Shown: positions 1 through 16,356 of the stretch, piece after piece
Layout of the letters: the number at the start of each line of letters is the position of its first letter
How positions within the stretch are numbered: position 1 is the first letter of the stretch
From: Anolis sagrei
Taxonomy: Eukaryota; Chordata; Lepidosauria; Squamata; Anolidae
DNA: 64,000 nucleotides
Direction: 5' to 3'
NCBI RefSeq assembly: GCF_037176765.1
Contig: NC_090026.1
Location: forward strand, 124,686,752 to 124,750,751
Program-made: the position numbers and the translations under genes
The notes under the pieces: model-generated
What the model saw: the letters and a program-made list of their open reading frames with translations, nothing else
What the model was told of the DNA's origin: nothing
Databases searched by the model: none

Positions 1-129
1 AGGTATCTTAAGCAATGATCAATCTATTTGCCCCAAATAACTGGGAAATTGTTGTTTCTGTTCGATGTTTGATGTTTTGTCTCATGTCTGTTATAACAGC
101 TGCATTTTTATTTTATTTTATTTTAGTAG

Positions 130-271
130 TTAAGTGATAATTTGTGTTTATATGTTAGGTTGTTAAATTTTGTCAGTATGGATGTATTGTTGTTGTATTC
201 AGTCATTGAACATCTGCCTTTTATGTTTGGAATCCGCCCCGAGTCCTCCTGGGGAGATAGAGTGGAATATA

Positions 272-305
<34 letters not shown>
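130..305 (+). repeat. LINE/SINE 3' tail of L2/CR1 type ending in (AAT)n
   Basis: The segment ends in a phrase typical of squamate L2-like tails (ccgccccgagtcctcctggg, then gtggaatataaat) and runs into (AAT)n at about 273-305. Related tails occur at 17.94, 19.5, 19.85, 42.87 and 49.4 kb. Only the 3' end is present, so the family is not fixed. Confidence 0.5.
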
Positions 306-307
<2 letters not shown>

Positions 308-845
308 CACAACAAGATGAGTCCACAGCAGACACTCTGCTGGCTGTTGAATTGGATCACACGTCGGACACCTCCCAAGTGTCTAGGACTGTGTGATGTA
401 TTGGCGAATAATGCGTGCAGATCCCAGTAAGGTGACCTTCTGCAGCTGGCAGATGATAATTCTGTCAGTGCCAATTGTGTTTAAGTGCAGGCCAAGGTCT
501 TTAGGCACTGCACCCAGTGTGCCAATCACCACTGGGACCACCTTTACTGGCTTGTGCCAGAGTCTTTGCAGTTCAATTTTTAAATCCTCATATCGTGTCA
601 GCTTTTCCAGTTGTTTCTCTGCAATCCTGCTGCTGTTGTTGTTGTTATTAGAAACACAACAAGATGAGTCCACAGCAGACAAGATCACCACTGGGACCAG
701 CTTTACTGGCTTCTGCTAGAGTCTATGCAGTTCTATGATGATGATGATGATGATTATTATTATTATTATTTGAAACACAACAAGATGAGCCCACAGCAGA
801 CACTCTGCTGGCTGTTGTATTGGATTATTGTTGTTATTATTATTT
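281..845 (-). repeat. 3' ends of a non-LTR retrotransposon, at least two pieces
   Basis: On the minus strand 306-654 reads a degraded C-terminal peptide with EKLTRYEDLKIELQRLW, then VVPVVIGTLGAVPKDLG, then a GLILLC-type end, followed by a TTATT-rich tail. The same 3' end is repeated at 655-736 and 773-845. Copies in the opposite direction lie at 58.2-58.93 kb. It is a dead LINE fragment. The clade is not certain. Confidence 0.6.
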
Positions 846-881
846 GTAATCTCATTCCTGGTATGACAGCAGGTGTGTTAA

Positions 882-1366
<485 letters not shown>

Positions 1367-1756
1367 TTAAAGAGAGACCCTCAAGAAGAAGAACATCAGC
1401 TTGGTTGAGGGGTAAACTATTGGAAATAGCAACCTTCTACAAGTCTTCGATACTAGTTATTTCTTATAATTCAGATTGCTTACTATATTGTATGTATATT
1501 TTGATTTGCAGTTTTGCCTTAACTCTATGTTGTTTGAGGTTGTGGGAAGGAGGGATCTGACTATGTGATCAGATCTGGGACTATTCAGACTGAGACTCCA
1601 TTTTAGAAGTCAGTTTGCATCAGAAGCAGTACAGTACAGTTTAGAAGTCAGTAGTGTCAGTATGCTACAGTGTGTAGTCAGTCTGTATTGAGTCAATGTT
1701 CAGTAATGTATTAGACTGAAGAGGGTGCTAATCTGTATGCAACGAAGAAGAGACTG

Positions 1757-1974
1757 GGTTGTTGTAGGATTTTCGGGCTGTATGGCCATGTTCTAGAGGC
1801 ATTCTCTCCTGACGTTTCGCCTGCATCTATGGCAAGCATCCTCAGAGGTTGTGAGGTCTGCTTGCCATAGAAGCAGGCAAAACGTCAGGAGAGAATGCCT
1901 CTAGAACATGGCCATAAAGCCCAAAAACCTACAACAACCCAGTGATTCCGGCCATGAAAGCCTTCGACAATACA
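1757..1974. mobile_element. Palindromic Penelope-like pseudo-LTR element
   Basis: The element begins ggttgttgtagg and ends ccttcgacaataca. Its two halves are near-perfect inverted repeats. It is flanked by a perfect 12-bp duplication aagaagagactg at 1745-1756 and 1975-1986. The left arm holds an intact hammerhead-like core on the minus strand and the right arm a decayed one. It was inserted into the unclassified repeat around it. Confidence 0.65.
1808..1848 (-). ncRNA. Hammerhead-ribozyme-like motif, core intact
   Basis: Read on the minus strand: CCT, CTGAGGA, one T, GCTTGC, loop, GCAGGC, GAAACGTC, AGG. This fits the hammerhead consensus CUGANGA - stem II - GAAA - stem III - NUH with short stems I and III. 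The single unpaired U before stem II is a deviation shared by all copies here. Activity is inferred only. Confidence 0.6.
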
Positions 1975-2314
1975 AAGAAGAGACTGAAACAGAATGTTTT
2001 CGAGAACTTACTGTTCAAACAATCAACCTATAAGAAATGTATGCTAAATACATGAAGTTTGTAAGTAAACCAACTATATTACTTTAAACGAAAACTACCG
2101 TATATTCCGGGGTACAAGACGACTTTCTAAGCCTGGAAAATCATCTCAAAAGTGGGGAGTCGTCTTGTACCCCGGCATAATTTTTTTTGGATCATTTTTC
2201 CCTTGTCTCCCTCGCCCTTGGCATCCCCGCATGGTGGAGCCTGAGGAGGAGGGAGGGCGGAGGGAGGGAGGGGGCGAGGAGGAGCAGCGGCAGGCTTCGC
2301 TACCAAGCTGGCAG

Positions 2315-3000
2315 CATGGGAGCCTACTGGGCTGTCCTCATCCTCGCCGGCATTGAGTTGGCTCCGTCTCCGCCCTCTAATCCCAGAAAAGGTGCTGCAG
2401 GAGCCAAAGCCGGAGGGGTGGGGGCGGGGCCTCTGGCTACTCCGGCCCCCCCCCACGGAGGGGCCCGCCCCCGCCCCCCCCCCCCCCGCTCCGTCTCCAA
2501 CTCCTGCTGCTTTACCAGGCTGGCGGGGGCGTTTGCATGCTATGCTGTGCTGTCCCCTCCGCCACTGGTCTGCTGGTAGCTCTGCCTCTGGCCTCAAAGC
2601 CAGAGCAACTGCCAAGGGAACCAAGCCCAGAGCAGGGAGGCAGTGGGAGAAAAGGACCCCGCCCCTCGCGGCCCCGCCCACGCTCCGGTTTTGGTTCCCT
2701 CGGCAATTGCTCTGAACTTTTTACTGGAAGGCCAGAGGCAGAGCTAGCAGCAGACCAGTTGCGGAGGGGACAGCACAGCATAGCATGCAAACACCCCCGC
2801 CGGCCTGGTAAAGCAGCAGGAGTTGAAGACGGAGCGGGGTGGGCGGAACCGGGGGGCGGAGCCCTCTGCGGGGGCGGGGCGGAGCAGCCAGAGGCCCCGC
2901 CCCACTGGCTTTGGCTCCCTCCTGCAGCAGCTGCTCTGAGATGGAGGCCGGAGGCGGACCCAACTCAATGCCTGCGAGGGTGAAGACAGCCCAGTAGGCT
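2315..3000. repeat. GC-rich imperfect palindrome
   Basis: The left arm (agcctactgggctgtcctca onward) pairs with the right arm ending in agcccagtaggct. Shared phrases include tttgcatgctatgctgtgct against its complement near 2780. Inner arms around cagagcaactgccaaggg also pair, so the dyad is near 2680. Runs of C and GGGGCGG blocks make it look like a CpG island. The open frames in it are by-products of composition. Confidence 0.7.
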
Positions 3001-3029
3001 ACCATGCAGCCCAGTAGGCTACCATGCCG

Positions 3030-5245
3030 CCTCCTCAGCCTTCTCTTCTTCAGACTAAACATACCCAGCTCTTTAAGCCACTCCTCATAGGGCTTGTTCT
3101 CCAGACCCTTGATCTGCTCTCTTCTTCCTATGACTTCCTCTCACATATTTACACAGGGTCTCATCATATCTCCTCTCAGCCTTCTCTTCTTCAAGCTAAA
3201 CATACCCAGCTCTTTAAGCCACTCCTCATAGGGCTTGTTCTCCAGACCCTTGCTCTGCTCTCTTCTCCCTATGACTTCCTCTCACATATTTACACAGGGT
3301 CTCATCATATCTCCTCTCAGCCTTCTCTTCTTCAAGCTAAACATACCCAGCTCTTTAAGCCACTCCTCATAGGGCTTGTTCTCCAGACCCTTGATCTGCT
3401 CTCTTCTCCCTATGACTTCCTCTCACATATTTACACAGGGTCTCATCATATCTCCTCTCAGCCTTCTCTTCTTCAAGCTAAACATACCCAGCTCTTTAAG
3501 CCACTCCTCATAGGGCTTGTTCTCCAGACCCTTGCTCTGCTCTCTTGCTCTGCTCTCTTCTCCCTATGACTTCCTCTCACATATTTACACAGGGTCTCAT
3601 CATATCTCCTCTCAGCCTTCTCTTCTTCAAGCTAAACATACCCAGCTCTTTAAGCCACTCCTCATAGGGCTTGTTCTCCAGACCCTTGATCTGCTCTCTT
3701 CTCCCTATGACTTCCTCTCACATATTTACACAGGGTCTCATCATATCTCCTCTCAGCCTTCTCTTCTTCAAGCTAAACATACCCAGCTCTTTAAGCCACT
3801 CCTCATAGGGCTTGTTCTCCAGACCCTTGCTCTGCTCTCTTGCTCTGCTCTCTTCTCCCTATGACTTCCTCTCACATATTTACACAGGGTCTCATCATAT
3901 CTCCTCTCAGCCTTCTCTTCTTCAAGCTAAACATACCCAGCTCTTTAAGCCACTCCTCATAGGGCTTGTTCTCCAGACCCTTGCTCTGCTCTCTTCTCCC
4001 TATGACTTCCTCTCACATATTTACCCTCTCACAGACCCTTGATCTGCTCTCTTCTTCCTATGACTTCCTCTCACATATTTACACAGGGTCTCATCATCTC
4101 CTCTCAGCCTTCTCTTCTTCAAGCTAAACATACCCAGCTCTTTAAGCCATTCCTCATAGGGCTTGTTCTCCAGACCCTTGATCTGCTCTCTTCTCCCTAT
4201 GACTTCCTCTCACATATTTACACAGGGTCTCATCATATCTCCTCTCAGCCTTCTCTTCTTCAAGCTAAACATACCCAGCTCTTTAAGCCACTCCTCATAG
4301 GGCTTGTTCTCCAGACCCTTGCTCTGCTCTCTTCTCCCTATGACTTCCTCTCACATATTTACACAGGGTCTCATCATATCTCCTCTCAGCCTTCTCTTCT
4401 TCAAGCTAAACATACCCAGCTCTTTAAGCCACTCCTCATAGGGCTTGTTCTCCAGACCCTTGATCTGCTCTCTTCTCCCTATGACTTCCTCTCACATATT
4501 TACACAGGGTCTCATCATATCTCCTCTCAGCCTTCTCTTCTTCAAGCTAAACATACCCAGCTCTTTAAGCCACTCCTCATAGGGCTTGTTCTCCAGACCC
4601 TTGATCTGCTCTCTTCTCCCTATGACTTCCTCTCACATATTTACACAGGGTCTCATCATATCTCCTCTCAGCCTTCTCTTCTTCAAGCTAAACATACCCA
4701 GCTCTTTAAGCCACTCCTCATAGGGCTTGTTCTCCAGATCCTTGATCTGCTCTCTCCTCCCTATGACTTCCTCTCACATATTTCTACATGGCTCTCATCA
4801 TGTCTCCTCTCAGCCTTCTCTTCTTCAGACTAAACATACCCAGCTCTTTAAGCCGCTCCTCATAGGGCTTGTTCTCCAGACCCTTGATCATTTTAGTCAC
4901 CCTCTTCCTCTGGACACATACCAGCTTGTCAACATCTCCCTTCAGTTGTGGTGCCCAGAATTGGACACAATGTAATTCCAGGTTTGGTATAACCAAGGCA
5001 GAATAGAGCATGGGGAGCATGACTTCCCTGGATCTAGACACTAAGCTCCTATTGATGCAGGCCAAAATCCTATTGGTTTTTTGTTTTGTTTTGTTTTGGT
5101 TTTTTTTGCCACAGCATGACATTGTTGGCTCATGTTTAACTTGTTGTCCACAAGGACCTCAAGATCTTTTTCACACATACCGCTCTCGAGCCACGCGTCC
5201 CCCATACTGTATCTTTGCATTTCATTTTTGACAGAAGTCAAACTG
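3030..5245 (-). repeat. CR1 LINE 3' half, internally amplified
   Basis: On the minus strand 4784-5120 reads CR1 reverse-transcriptase C-terminal sequence: [41 protein letters not shown]. Upstream to 5240 is the usual [10 protein letters not shown] segment. The [13 protein letters not shown] region has been multiplied into a tandem array (separate entry). The normal 3' end ([16 protein letters not shown]) is missing. Non-functional. Confidence 0.85.
3034..4880. repeat. About 13-copy tandem array of a ~139-bp CR1-derived unit
   Basis: The phrase cagccttctcttctt recurs at about 3034, 3178, 3317, 3456, 3614, 3753, 3907, 4105, 4241, 4380, 4519, 4658 and 4808. Spacing is mostly 139 bp. A few longer steps come from an extra gctctcttgctctgctctct. 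The array is very homogeneous, so amplification is recent. It lies in MYD88 intron 3. Confidence 0.9.
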
Positions 5246-5800
5246 GAAAGCTCTTATTGACCCAGGGTCCCCCTTCCTCTTTTCTGATCTCTTTTCCCCT
5301 TCTAACAATTAAACATCACCTGGCTGTGTCCTTGAGAAAGTCTAAAACAATTCAAGCTGTCACGGTGATTTAAGGATGAAGACATGTCAAGATGTGACCC
5401 AGTAAACATGTGCCATGCCAAATGCTACATTTCTGAAGGATGAGGGTCCAATCTGCCCCTCTCTTCTGATAGGTGGTCCTGATTTATAAAGACTGCTTAT
5501 AGATAAAAATTCTACAAATGCTTTGCCTTCACCTCAGTAATAATACAAAGCCTGACTTCTATTTGCATGCAAGCTTCTATGCCAACATAAATGTAATCTG
5601 AACCATTTAAAGCCTGCTTTCATACTTGCCAGCATGATGTAAACGACCCAGAGCGTAAATGAAATTCAAGGGAGGAAGAGCAACTATAATGTCCAATATA
5701 AGGTACAATGTCCCTCTCATAGGAACCTGCATGTCATAAGCATTTGAATTCAAATTACCATATTGAATTCAAATCTGATTTTTTTTAATTTTATTTGGTG
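5246..5800. other. Stretch with no recognised feature inside the TA-flanked insertion
   Basis: No open frame, known repeat or RNA gene is recognised between the CR1 copy and the right terminal MITE-like sequence. It is probably internal sequence of the 2098-5915 insertion. Confidence 0.3.
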
Positions 5801-5917
5801 TGCATTGGAAGAGGGGTGGTCTTATACGGCAAGTATATCCCAAACTCTATATTTTAACAGGAAAAGTTGGGGGTCGTCTTATACGCCCAGTCGTCTTATA
5901 TGCCGGAATATACGGTA

Positions 5918-6310
5918 CCTATTTTTGGTCTCTTGGGAGCAATATATTTGATGGGAAAGTAGTTTTTTTGGGCAATAGAAATAACACTTGTGAAGATCTG
6001 CTATATATTTTGTGCACTGGCATAATCTTTGTTCCTAACAGTTCAAAGAGTTACCAGGTATATCAGTCTAACAACCGAGAAGCCTAATTTGCCTTCCATG
6101 AATACTTGTGGATATTTACCACTAAGGAGAAGATTCACTCAAACGAGAATTTAACTCTTTTCAAGAAGTTACTTTACAGAAGGTTATGATTATTCCAAAT
6201 AATGTGAATGCCAATTAATCTCCAAAAGGGTCATGCTTCCAAAAGGCTATGGAGATTTCTGAATTTCCAAAATGTTATGATTTCTAAAAGGTCATGCCTT
6301 TCCAAAAGAA
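5918..6310 (+). repeat. Unclassified interspersed repeat, copy A right part
   Basis: It matches 7140-7380 and 22900-23310: acctatttttggtctcttgg, then tttgtgcactggcat, then a series of aaaaggttatga-type phrases. It continues the repeat broken at 2097. From 6311 to 6550 I recognise nothing. Confidence 0.6.
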
Positions 6311-6551
6311 AGAGGGCATTTTTAGATTATTTTTGATAAACAGTAGTCTTGAAAGATCAGGAGTAAGAAAACAGGAAAACCAATCCTCAACCGATGCCAA
6401 GGACCCACTGGGCCTGTATTTGCAAAAGTCCTGCAGATTGAGCCCAAGCCTAAATTCAATATTCATTGACACCTTATATGCAGAGCATGAAGGTCACATA
6501 ATTTGATATACTATTTTTAATAATTTTGTGCATGAAAATAGTTTCTATACT

Positions 6552-6620
6552 CTATGCTGACGATCGTGTCATCACCGCTCACACAGGCAGTTTTGAAATG
6601 GATGAACAGAACTGAAAGGT
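6552..6620 (+). repeat. Short Vingi/Jockey-like LINE fragment
   Basis: The sequence ctatgctgacgatcgtgtca followed by caccgctcacacaggcag matches the YADDRAITAQAGSFEM box of the LINE at 14.58 kb. Only about 70 bp remain. Confidence 0.6.
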
Positions 6621-6774
6621 ATTCTGGTGTCACCTACAATGGACAATTTCAGAGTATTCAGAATTTTGGGTTTCCTGAAAAAAGATGCTCTACCTGTATT
6701 TAATGAACAATTACAGTTGGAATCATGTTGAATTAAAATGAGGTTCAGTCAAATTTATGTTATCCAACTCACTT

Positions 6775-7860
6775 TTTGGGTTGCTGCAAAAGTTGGAATT
6801 ACAGACAATCCTCGGGTCATAAACATTTGACTTACAAACAAGTCATAGCTACGAATGGGGGTGAGACAACAGAAAGTGAGAGAAATCTAAAACTCAGAAA
6901 GAAAAATCACTCCTGGAAGAGTTACTATCATGGGGAAAAGGGGTCCCCACTGAAGCTCTTTGTTGTGGGAGCGGCTGCAGACCTTCAGACTTTGGACTGT
7001 TGATTATAAGAAAGATGCCTTGTGTTCTCAACACAGAGAAACAACTTCAAATCCTATCTCGAACTGGATTGAAAAGCAAAGTACCTATATGCTGAATACA
7101 TGAAGTCTGCGAGTAAACCAACAATGTTATTTTAAAGAAGCCTACTTATTTTGGTTTCTTGAGAGCATGATTTAAACCAAGATGATTTAAGGGAGAGTAG
7201 ATGTTTTTGGACAACTGAAGAGAACAGTTCTAAAACTATGCTATATATGTTTTTGTGCATTGGCATATCTTTATTCTGAACAGCTCAAAGAGATATCTAG
7301 GTATATCAGTTTAACAACTGAGAAACCTGAGTTACCTTGCATTAATACAAGTCGGCATTTTACCACTAAAGAGAAGATGCATTGTCGAAGGATTTCATGG
7401 CCAGAATCATTGGGCTGCTGTGAGTTTCCTGAGCTGTGTGGCCATGTTTCAGAAGCATTCTCTCCTGGTGTTTTGCCTGCATCTATGGAAGGCATCCTCA
7501 GATGTTGTGAGGTCTGTTGGAAACTAGGAAAATGGGGTTTATATATCTGTGGAATAGTGTCCAGGGTGGGAGAAAGAACTCTTGCTTGTTGGAGGTAGGT
7601 GAAACATTGAAACATTCACACCTACCTTGAACATACAACAGTTCTTCCTCCCACCCTGGACATTCCACACATATAAGGTTGACTCAAATGAGTTTTTAAC
7701 TCTTTTCCGGAGACTCCTGGTTTTCCCAAATGGTTATGGTCTCTAACATGGTCAGGCTTTTCCTGTGACCAGTGGTTTTCCAAAACGTTATGAATCCCAT
7801 TTCCAAAAGGTTATGGGGATTCATATTTTCAAAAAGTTAAGGAGGCAAAAATAAGTGAAT
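6775..7860 (+). repeat. Unclassified interspersed repeat, copy B
   Basis: This is the longest copy of the family also seen at 1.25-6.3 kb and 22.8-23.3 kb. It is interrupted by a Penelope-like fragment at about 7379-7676 and ends just before MYD88 exon 3. No coding sequence is recognised. Confidence 0.5.
7379..7676. mobile_element. Decayed Penelope-like element copy
   Basis: It starts near cattgtcgaaggatttcatg and carries the family phrases ggccatgtttcagaagcatt, then ctggacattccacac. The hammerhead-like core is decayed. The element broke the surrounding unclassified repeat: the flanks rejoin at agaagat / gactcaaatgag as in the copy at 23.13 kb. Confidence 0.55.
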
Positions 7861-7879
7861 ATTCTTCATATTTATCTTA

Positions 7880-13480
<5,601 letters not shown>

Positions 13481-13640
13481 GGCTTCTCCCTCCAGCCACG
13501 CTCACCCGCCCTTCCTTCCTTCCTTCTTCCGCAACTTTCCCCCTCGGGGAAGAAGAGGAGGAGCGCCAAACCGGTTTCGCTTTCGGTGCGCCCGGCACCT
13601 GTGGAGGTGTGGTTTTGCAAAGGTCCTTCCGCCTTCCCTG
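13481..13640 (-). promoter_or_regulatory. MYD88: MYD88 5' flank, CpG-rich with an ISRE
   Basis: The GC-rich island runs from exon 1 to about 13640 and has no repeat until the LINE at about 13650. On the minus strand it contains GAAAGCGAAAC at 13574-13584, about 95 bp before the ATG. This matches the ISRE/IRF consensus GAAANNGAAA. A pyrimidine-rich cttccttccttccttctt lies at about 13512-13530. I do not see a TATA box. Confidence 0.6.
13574..13584 (-). promoter_or_regulatory. ISRE/IRF-like site upstream of MYD88
   Basis: GAAAGCGAAAC on the minus strand is a perfect GAAANNGAAA. IRF and ISGF3 binding there would fit interferon induction of MYD88. Binding is inferred. Confidence 0.55.
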
Positions 13641-13649
13641 CTTGGCCAA

Positions 13650-14674
13650 AGCCCATGAATCAAGCTGATCACAGAGGTCGACATGGGCAGGAGCAGCCAG
13701 AAGGCGTGGAGGCTGTTGAGACGGCTGAGCAACGATCCCTCACAAACTAATACCCATGCCAACATAAAGGCAGATCAGATAGCACACCAACTCTTGAAGA
13801 ATGGGAAACCCAACCTTGCCACCAAAGTAGGAAAGAAACCAATAGCCAGACAACAAGAGATTGAGAACAACAACCTTCACGAACCCTTTACATCTACTGA
13901 ATTGGCATGGCTCTCAACAAATGTAAGAATGGCAAAGCAGCTGGCCTGGATGATCTACGGATGGAACAAATCAAGAACTTTGGTCCCAAAGCAAGGCGCT
14001 GGCTGCTGGAGCTGATGAACAACTGCACTGCATCCTGTCAGATCCCCAAAATCTGGAGGAAAGCAAGAGTCATCGCCATCTTGAAGCCAGGCAAAGACCG
14101 CAATGACCCAAAAAGCTACAGACCAATCTCCTGTTGTGCCACCTCTACAAAGTTCTGGAGAGACTTATTCTGCATAGAATTACGGAAAATATAGACCCCT
14201 GTCTGATCCCACAGCAAGCTGGCTTCAGAAAAGGCAAAAGCTGCACATCGCAAGTGCTGAACCTGACTCAGCACATAGAAGATGGCTTTGAAAGGCAGCA
14301 GATCACAGGAGCTGTCTTCATAGACCTGTCAGCAGCCCATGATACCGTAAACCACTGCCTCCTCCTGAGAAAAATGTATAACATCACAAAGGACTACCAC
14401 CTCACCCGCCTCATAGGAAACCTGCTACAAAACAGAAGCTTTTTTGTTGAGTTCCAGGGTCAGAGAAGCAGATGGCGGAAACAGAAGAACGGCCTGCCTC
14501 AGGGGAGCGTGCTTGCTCCATCCATGTTCAACATCTACACAAATGACCAGCCACTGCCAGAAGGGACAGAGAGCTTCATCTATGCTGATGATCGTGCCAT
14601 TACCGCTCAAGCAGGGAGCTTTGAGATGGTTGAACAGAAGCTCTCCGAAGCTCTAGGTGCTCTTACTGCCTTGT
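13650..14674 (+). repeat. LINE, Jockey/I group (Vingi-like), reverse-transcriptase part
   Basis: Translated blocks: KAAGLDDLRMEQIKNFGPKA, ARVIAILKPGKDRNDPKSYR, DPCLIPQQAGFRKGKSCTSQ, AVFIDLSAAHDTVNHCLLL, NGLPQGSVLAPSMFNIYTND, SFIYADDRAITAQAGSFEM and EALGALTA. The YADD box is kept. At least one frameshift occurs (near 14130). The element is cut at 14674 by a Bov-B end. It overlaps by its last residues with the copy at 40.57 kb, which shows they are one family. Confidence 0.8.
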
Positions 14675-15430
14675 TGTTGTTCATTCGTTCAGTCGTCTCC
14701 AACTCTTTGTGACCTCATGGACCAGCCCACACCAGAGCTTTAAGGATGCCATCCATCCATCTTGCCCTTGGTCAGCCCCTCTTCCTTTTGCCTTCCACTT
14801 TCCCCAGCATCATTGTCTTCTCTAGGCTTTGCTGTCTCCTCATGATGTGGCCAAAGGACTTCCACTTTGTCTCTAGTGTCTTTCCCTCCAGTGAGCAGTC
14901 GGGTTTTATTTCCTGGAGGACGGACTGGTTGGATCTTCTCGCAGTCCAAGGCACTCTCAGCACTTTCCTCCAACACCACAGTTCAAAAGCATCTCTCTTC
15001 CTTCGCTCAGCCTTCCCTAAGGTCCAGCTCTCACATCCGTAGGTGACTACAGGGAATACCATGGCTTTGACTAGGCGGATCTTTGTTGCCAGTGTGATGT
15101 CTCTACTCTTTACTATTTTATCGAGATTGGACATTGCTCTCCTCCCAAGAAGGAAGCGTCTTCTGATTTCCTGGCCACAGTCTGCATCTGCACTCAGCTT
15201 TGCACCTAGAAATACAAAGTCTGTCACGGCCTCCACATTTTCTCCCTCTATTTCCCAGTTGTCAATCATTCTTGTTGCCATAATCTTGGTTTTTTTGATG
15301 TTTAGCTGCAACCCGGCTTTTGCGCTTTCTTCTTTCACCTTGATTAGAAGGCTCCTCAGCTCCTCCTCGCTTTCGGCCATCGGAGTGGTGTCATCTGCAT
15401 ATCTGAGGTTGTTAATGTTTCTTCCAGCAA
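14675..15430 (-). repeat. Bov-B (RTE) LINE, 3' part
   Basis: Minus strand 14772-15380 codes a 202-residue Bov-B C-terminus: GLQLNIKKTKIMATRMIDNW, FVFLGAKLSADADCGQEIRR, RDITLATKIRLVKAMVFPVV, GCESWTLGKAERRKRDAFEL, WCWRKVLRVPWTARRSNQS. The frame is open over this stretch. The 3' end is the usual cgttcagtcgtctccaactc at 14690. It is inserted into the LINE on its left. Confidence 0.9.
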
Positions 15431-16356
15431 TTTATTAGATGTTTAGTTGGGCTAAATTGCAGGAGCTCACCCTGGCCTGGGTTTCAAACTGTCAGCCTTT
15501 CAAATGACAAGATTTACTGCAGATGTTGGTTTAACTGGCTGTGCTAAAGTCCACCATAATCGTGGACTTATCCTAATCCAATGGGATAGCAAACACAGTA
15601 GAGAGATGAGCCATACAAATAAACTGCAAAACAGTGGGTTGCTGTGAGTTTTCCGGGCTGTATGGCCATGTTGCAGAAGCATTCTCTCCATGAAAGCCTT
15701 CAACAACCCAAGAAGTTGATCGAAGTACAAAACAGTTTAAACAATGCCTGGTGTCGGCATCTGCTCCTCATTTACCCAATGCAATCCAACCATTTTCCCT
15801 GTTTGTCTCAGAGTCAAGCAGAGTGGCAGAAGGGATCCCAACTCAAGCCTCTGCATTCATTGCTTCCATCTTCATATTTTTTGTTTCGATGGAAAGAAAA
15901 GAAATTACAAAAATGAGGCATATTGCTCCCAGTTTTATTTATTTATCTTATAACGCTTTTTCCAAAGAGGCTTTATACCCCAGCCCTGAATTATTCCAGC
16001 GTCAGAAAATCAAGCCCAAAAAAACAATCTAATATACTAGATAAACCCAAACCTTTCCCAAAGGTAGAAAACATTCTTTAAAAAACAAACAAACTAGAAA
16101 TAAAATACATTCCATTGCAGAAATGACAAATATTGAAAGCAAGAGATCAGTTAGCTCAGGCAGCTTGTAGATTCGGGTTATGTAACAGTCCAAATCTTTT
16201 CTTTGGCATTTTGTTGCAAAAGATATATAATATTAAGAATGAAAACATGTAAATATGGCAAAATTGCTCTCCTAGATCCTGGACATATTGGGGAATGGAA
16301 CTGCACCCACAAGCCATTTCTGGCAAAATAAGAAATGACAAGAAGATCACTTTTGG
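15431..16356. other. Intergenic stretch with small repeat pieces
   Basis: 15450-15560 resembles the tRNA-like head of a SINE on the minus strand (ggtttcaaactgtcagcctt). 15634-15720 is a short Penelope-like fragment (gggctgtatggccatgttgc). The rest, about 15720-16356, shows no gene or known repeat. Confidence 0.35.

Larger units (their letters stand above)
2098..5915. mobile_element. 3.8-kb insertion with 13-bp inverted ends and TA flanks (Tc1/mariner-like or foldback)
   Basis: The left end ccgtatattccgg and right end ccggaatatacgg are perfect inverted repeats, each flanked by TA (2096-2097, 5916-5917). Outside them the host repeat reads continuously (…cta | cctatttttgg…), as in the empty site near 22.9 kb, so the block entered as one unit. 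Subterminal stems (gtcgtcttgtacccc; gtcgtcttatac) resemble a common squamate MITE. Inside are a GC-rich palindrome and a CR1 copy. No transposase is recognisable. TA flanks suggest Tc1/mariner, but the superfamily is inferred. Confidence 0.55.

Noticed and set aside
2127-2983. CpG island with overlapping long frames on both strands, suggesting a gene
   Set aside because: The block is a GC-rich palindrome inside a transposon-like insertion, and the frames mirror each other.
3024-4833. Long open frames with repeated [19 protein letters not shown] units, like a repeat protein
   Set aside because: They are antisense readings of the CR1-derived 139-bp array. 139 is not a multiple of three, and frames continue only piecewise. 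No start context or splice support.
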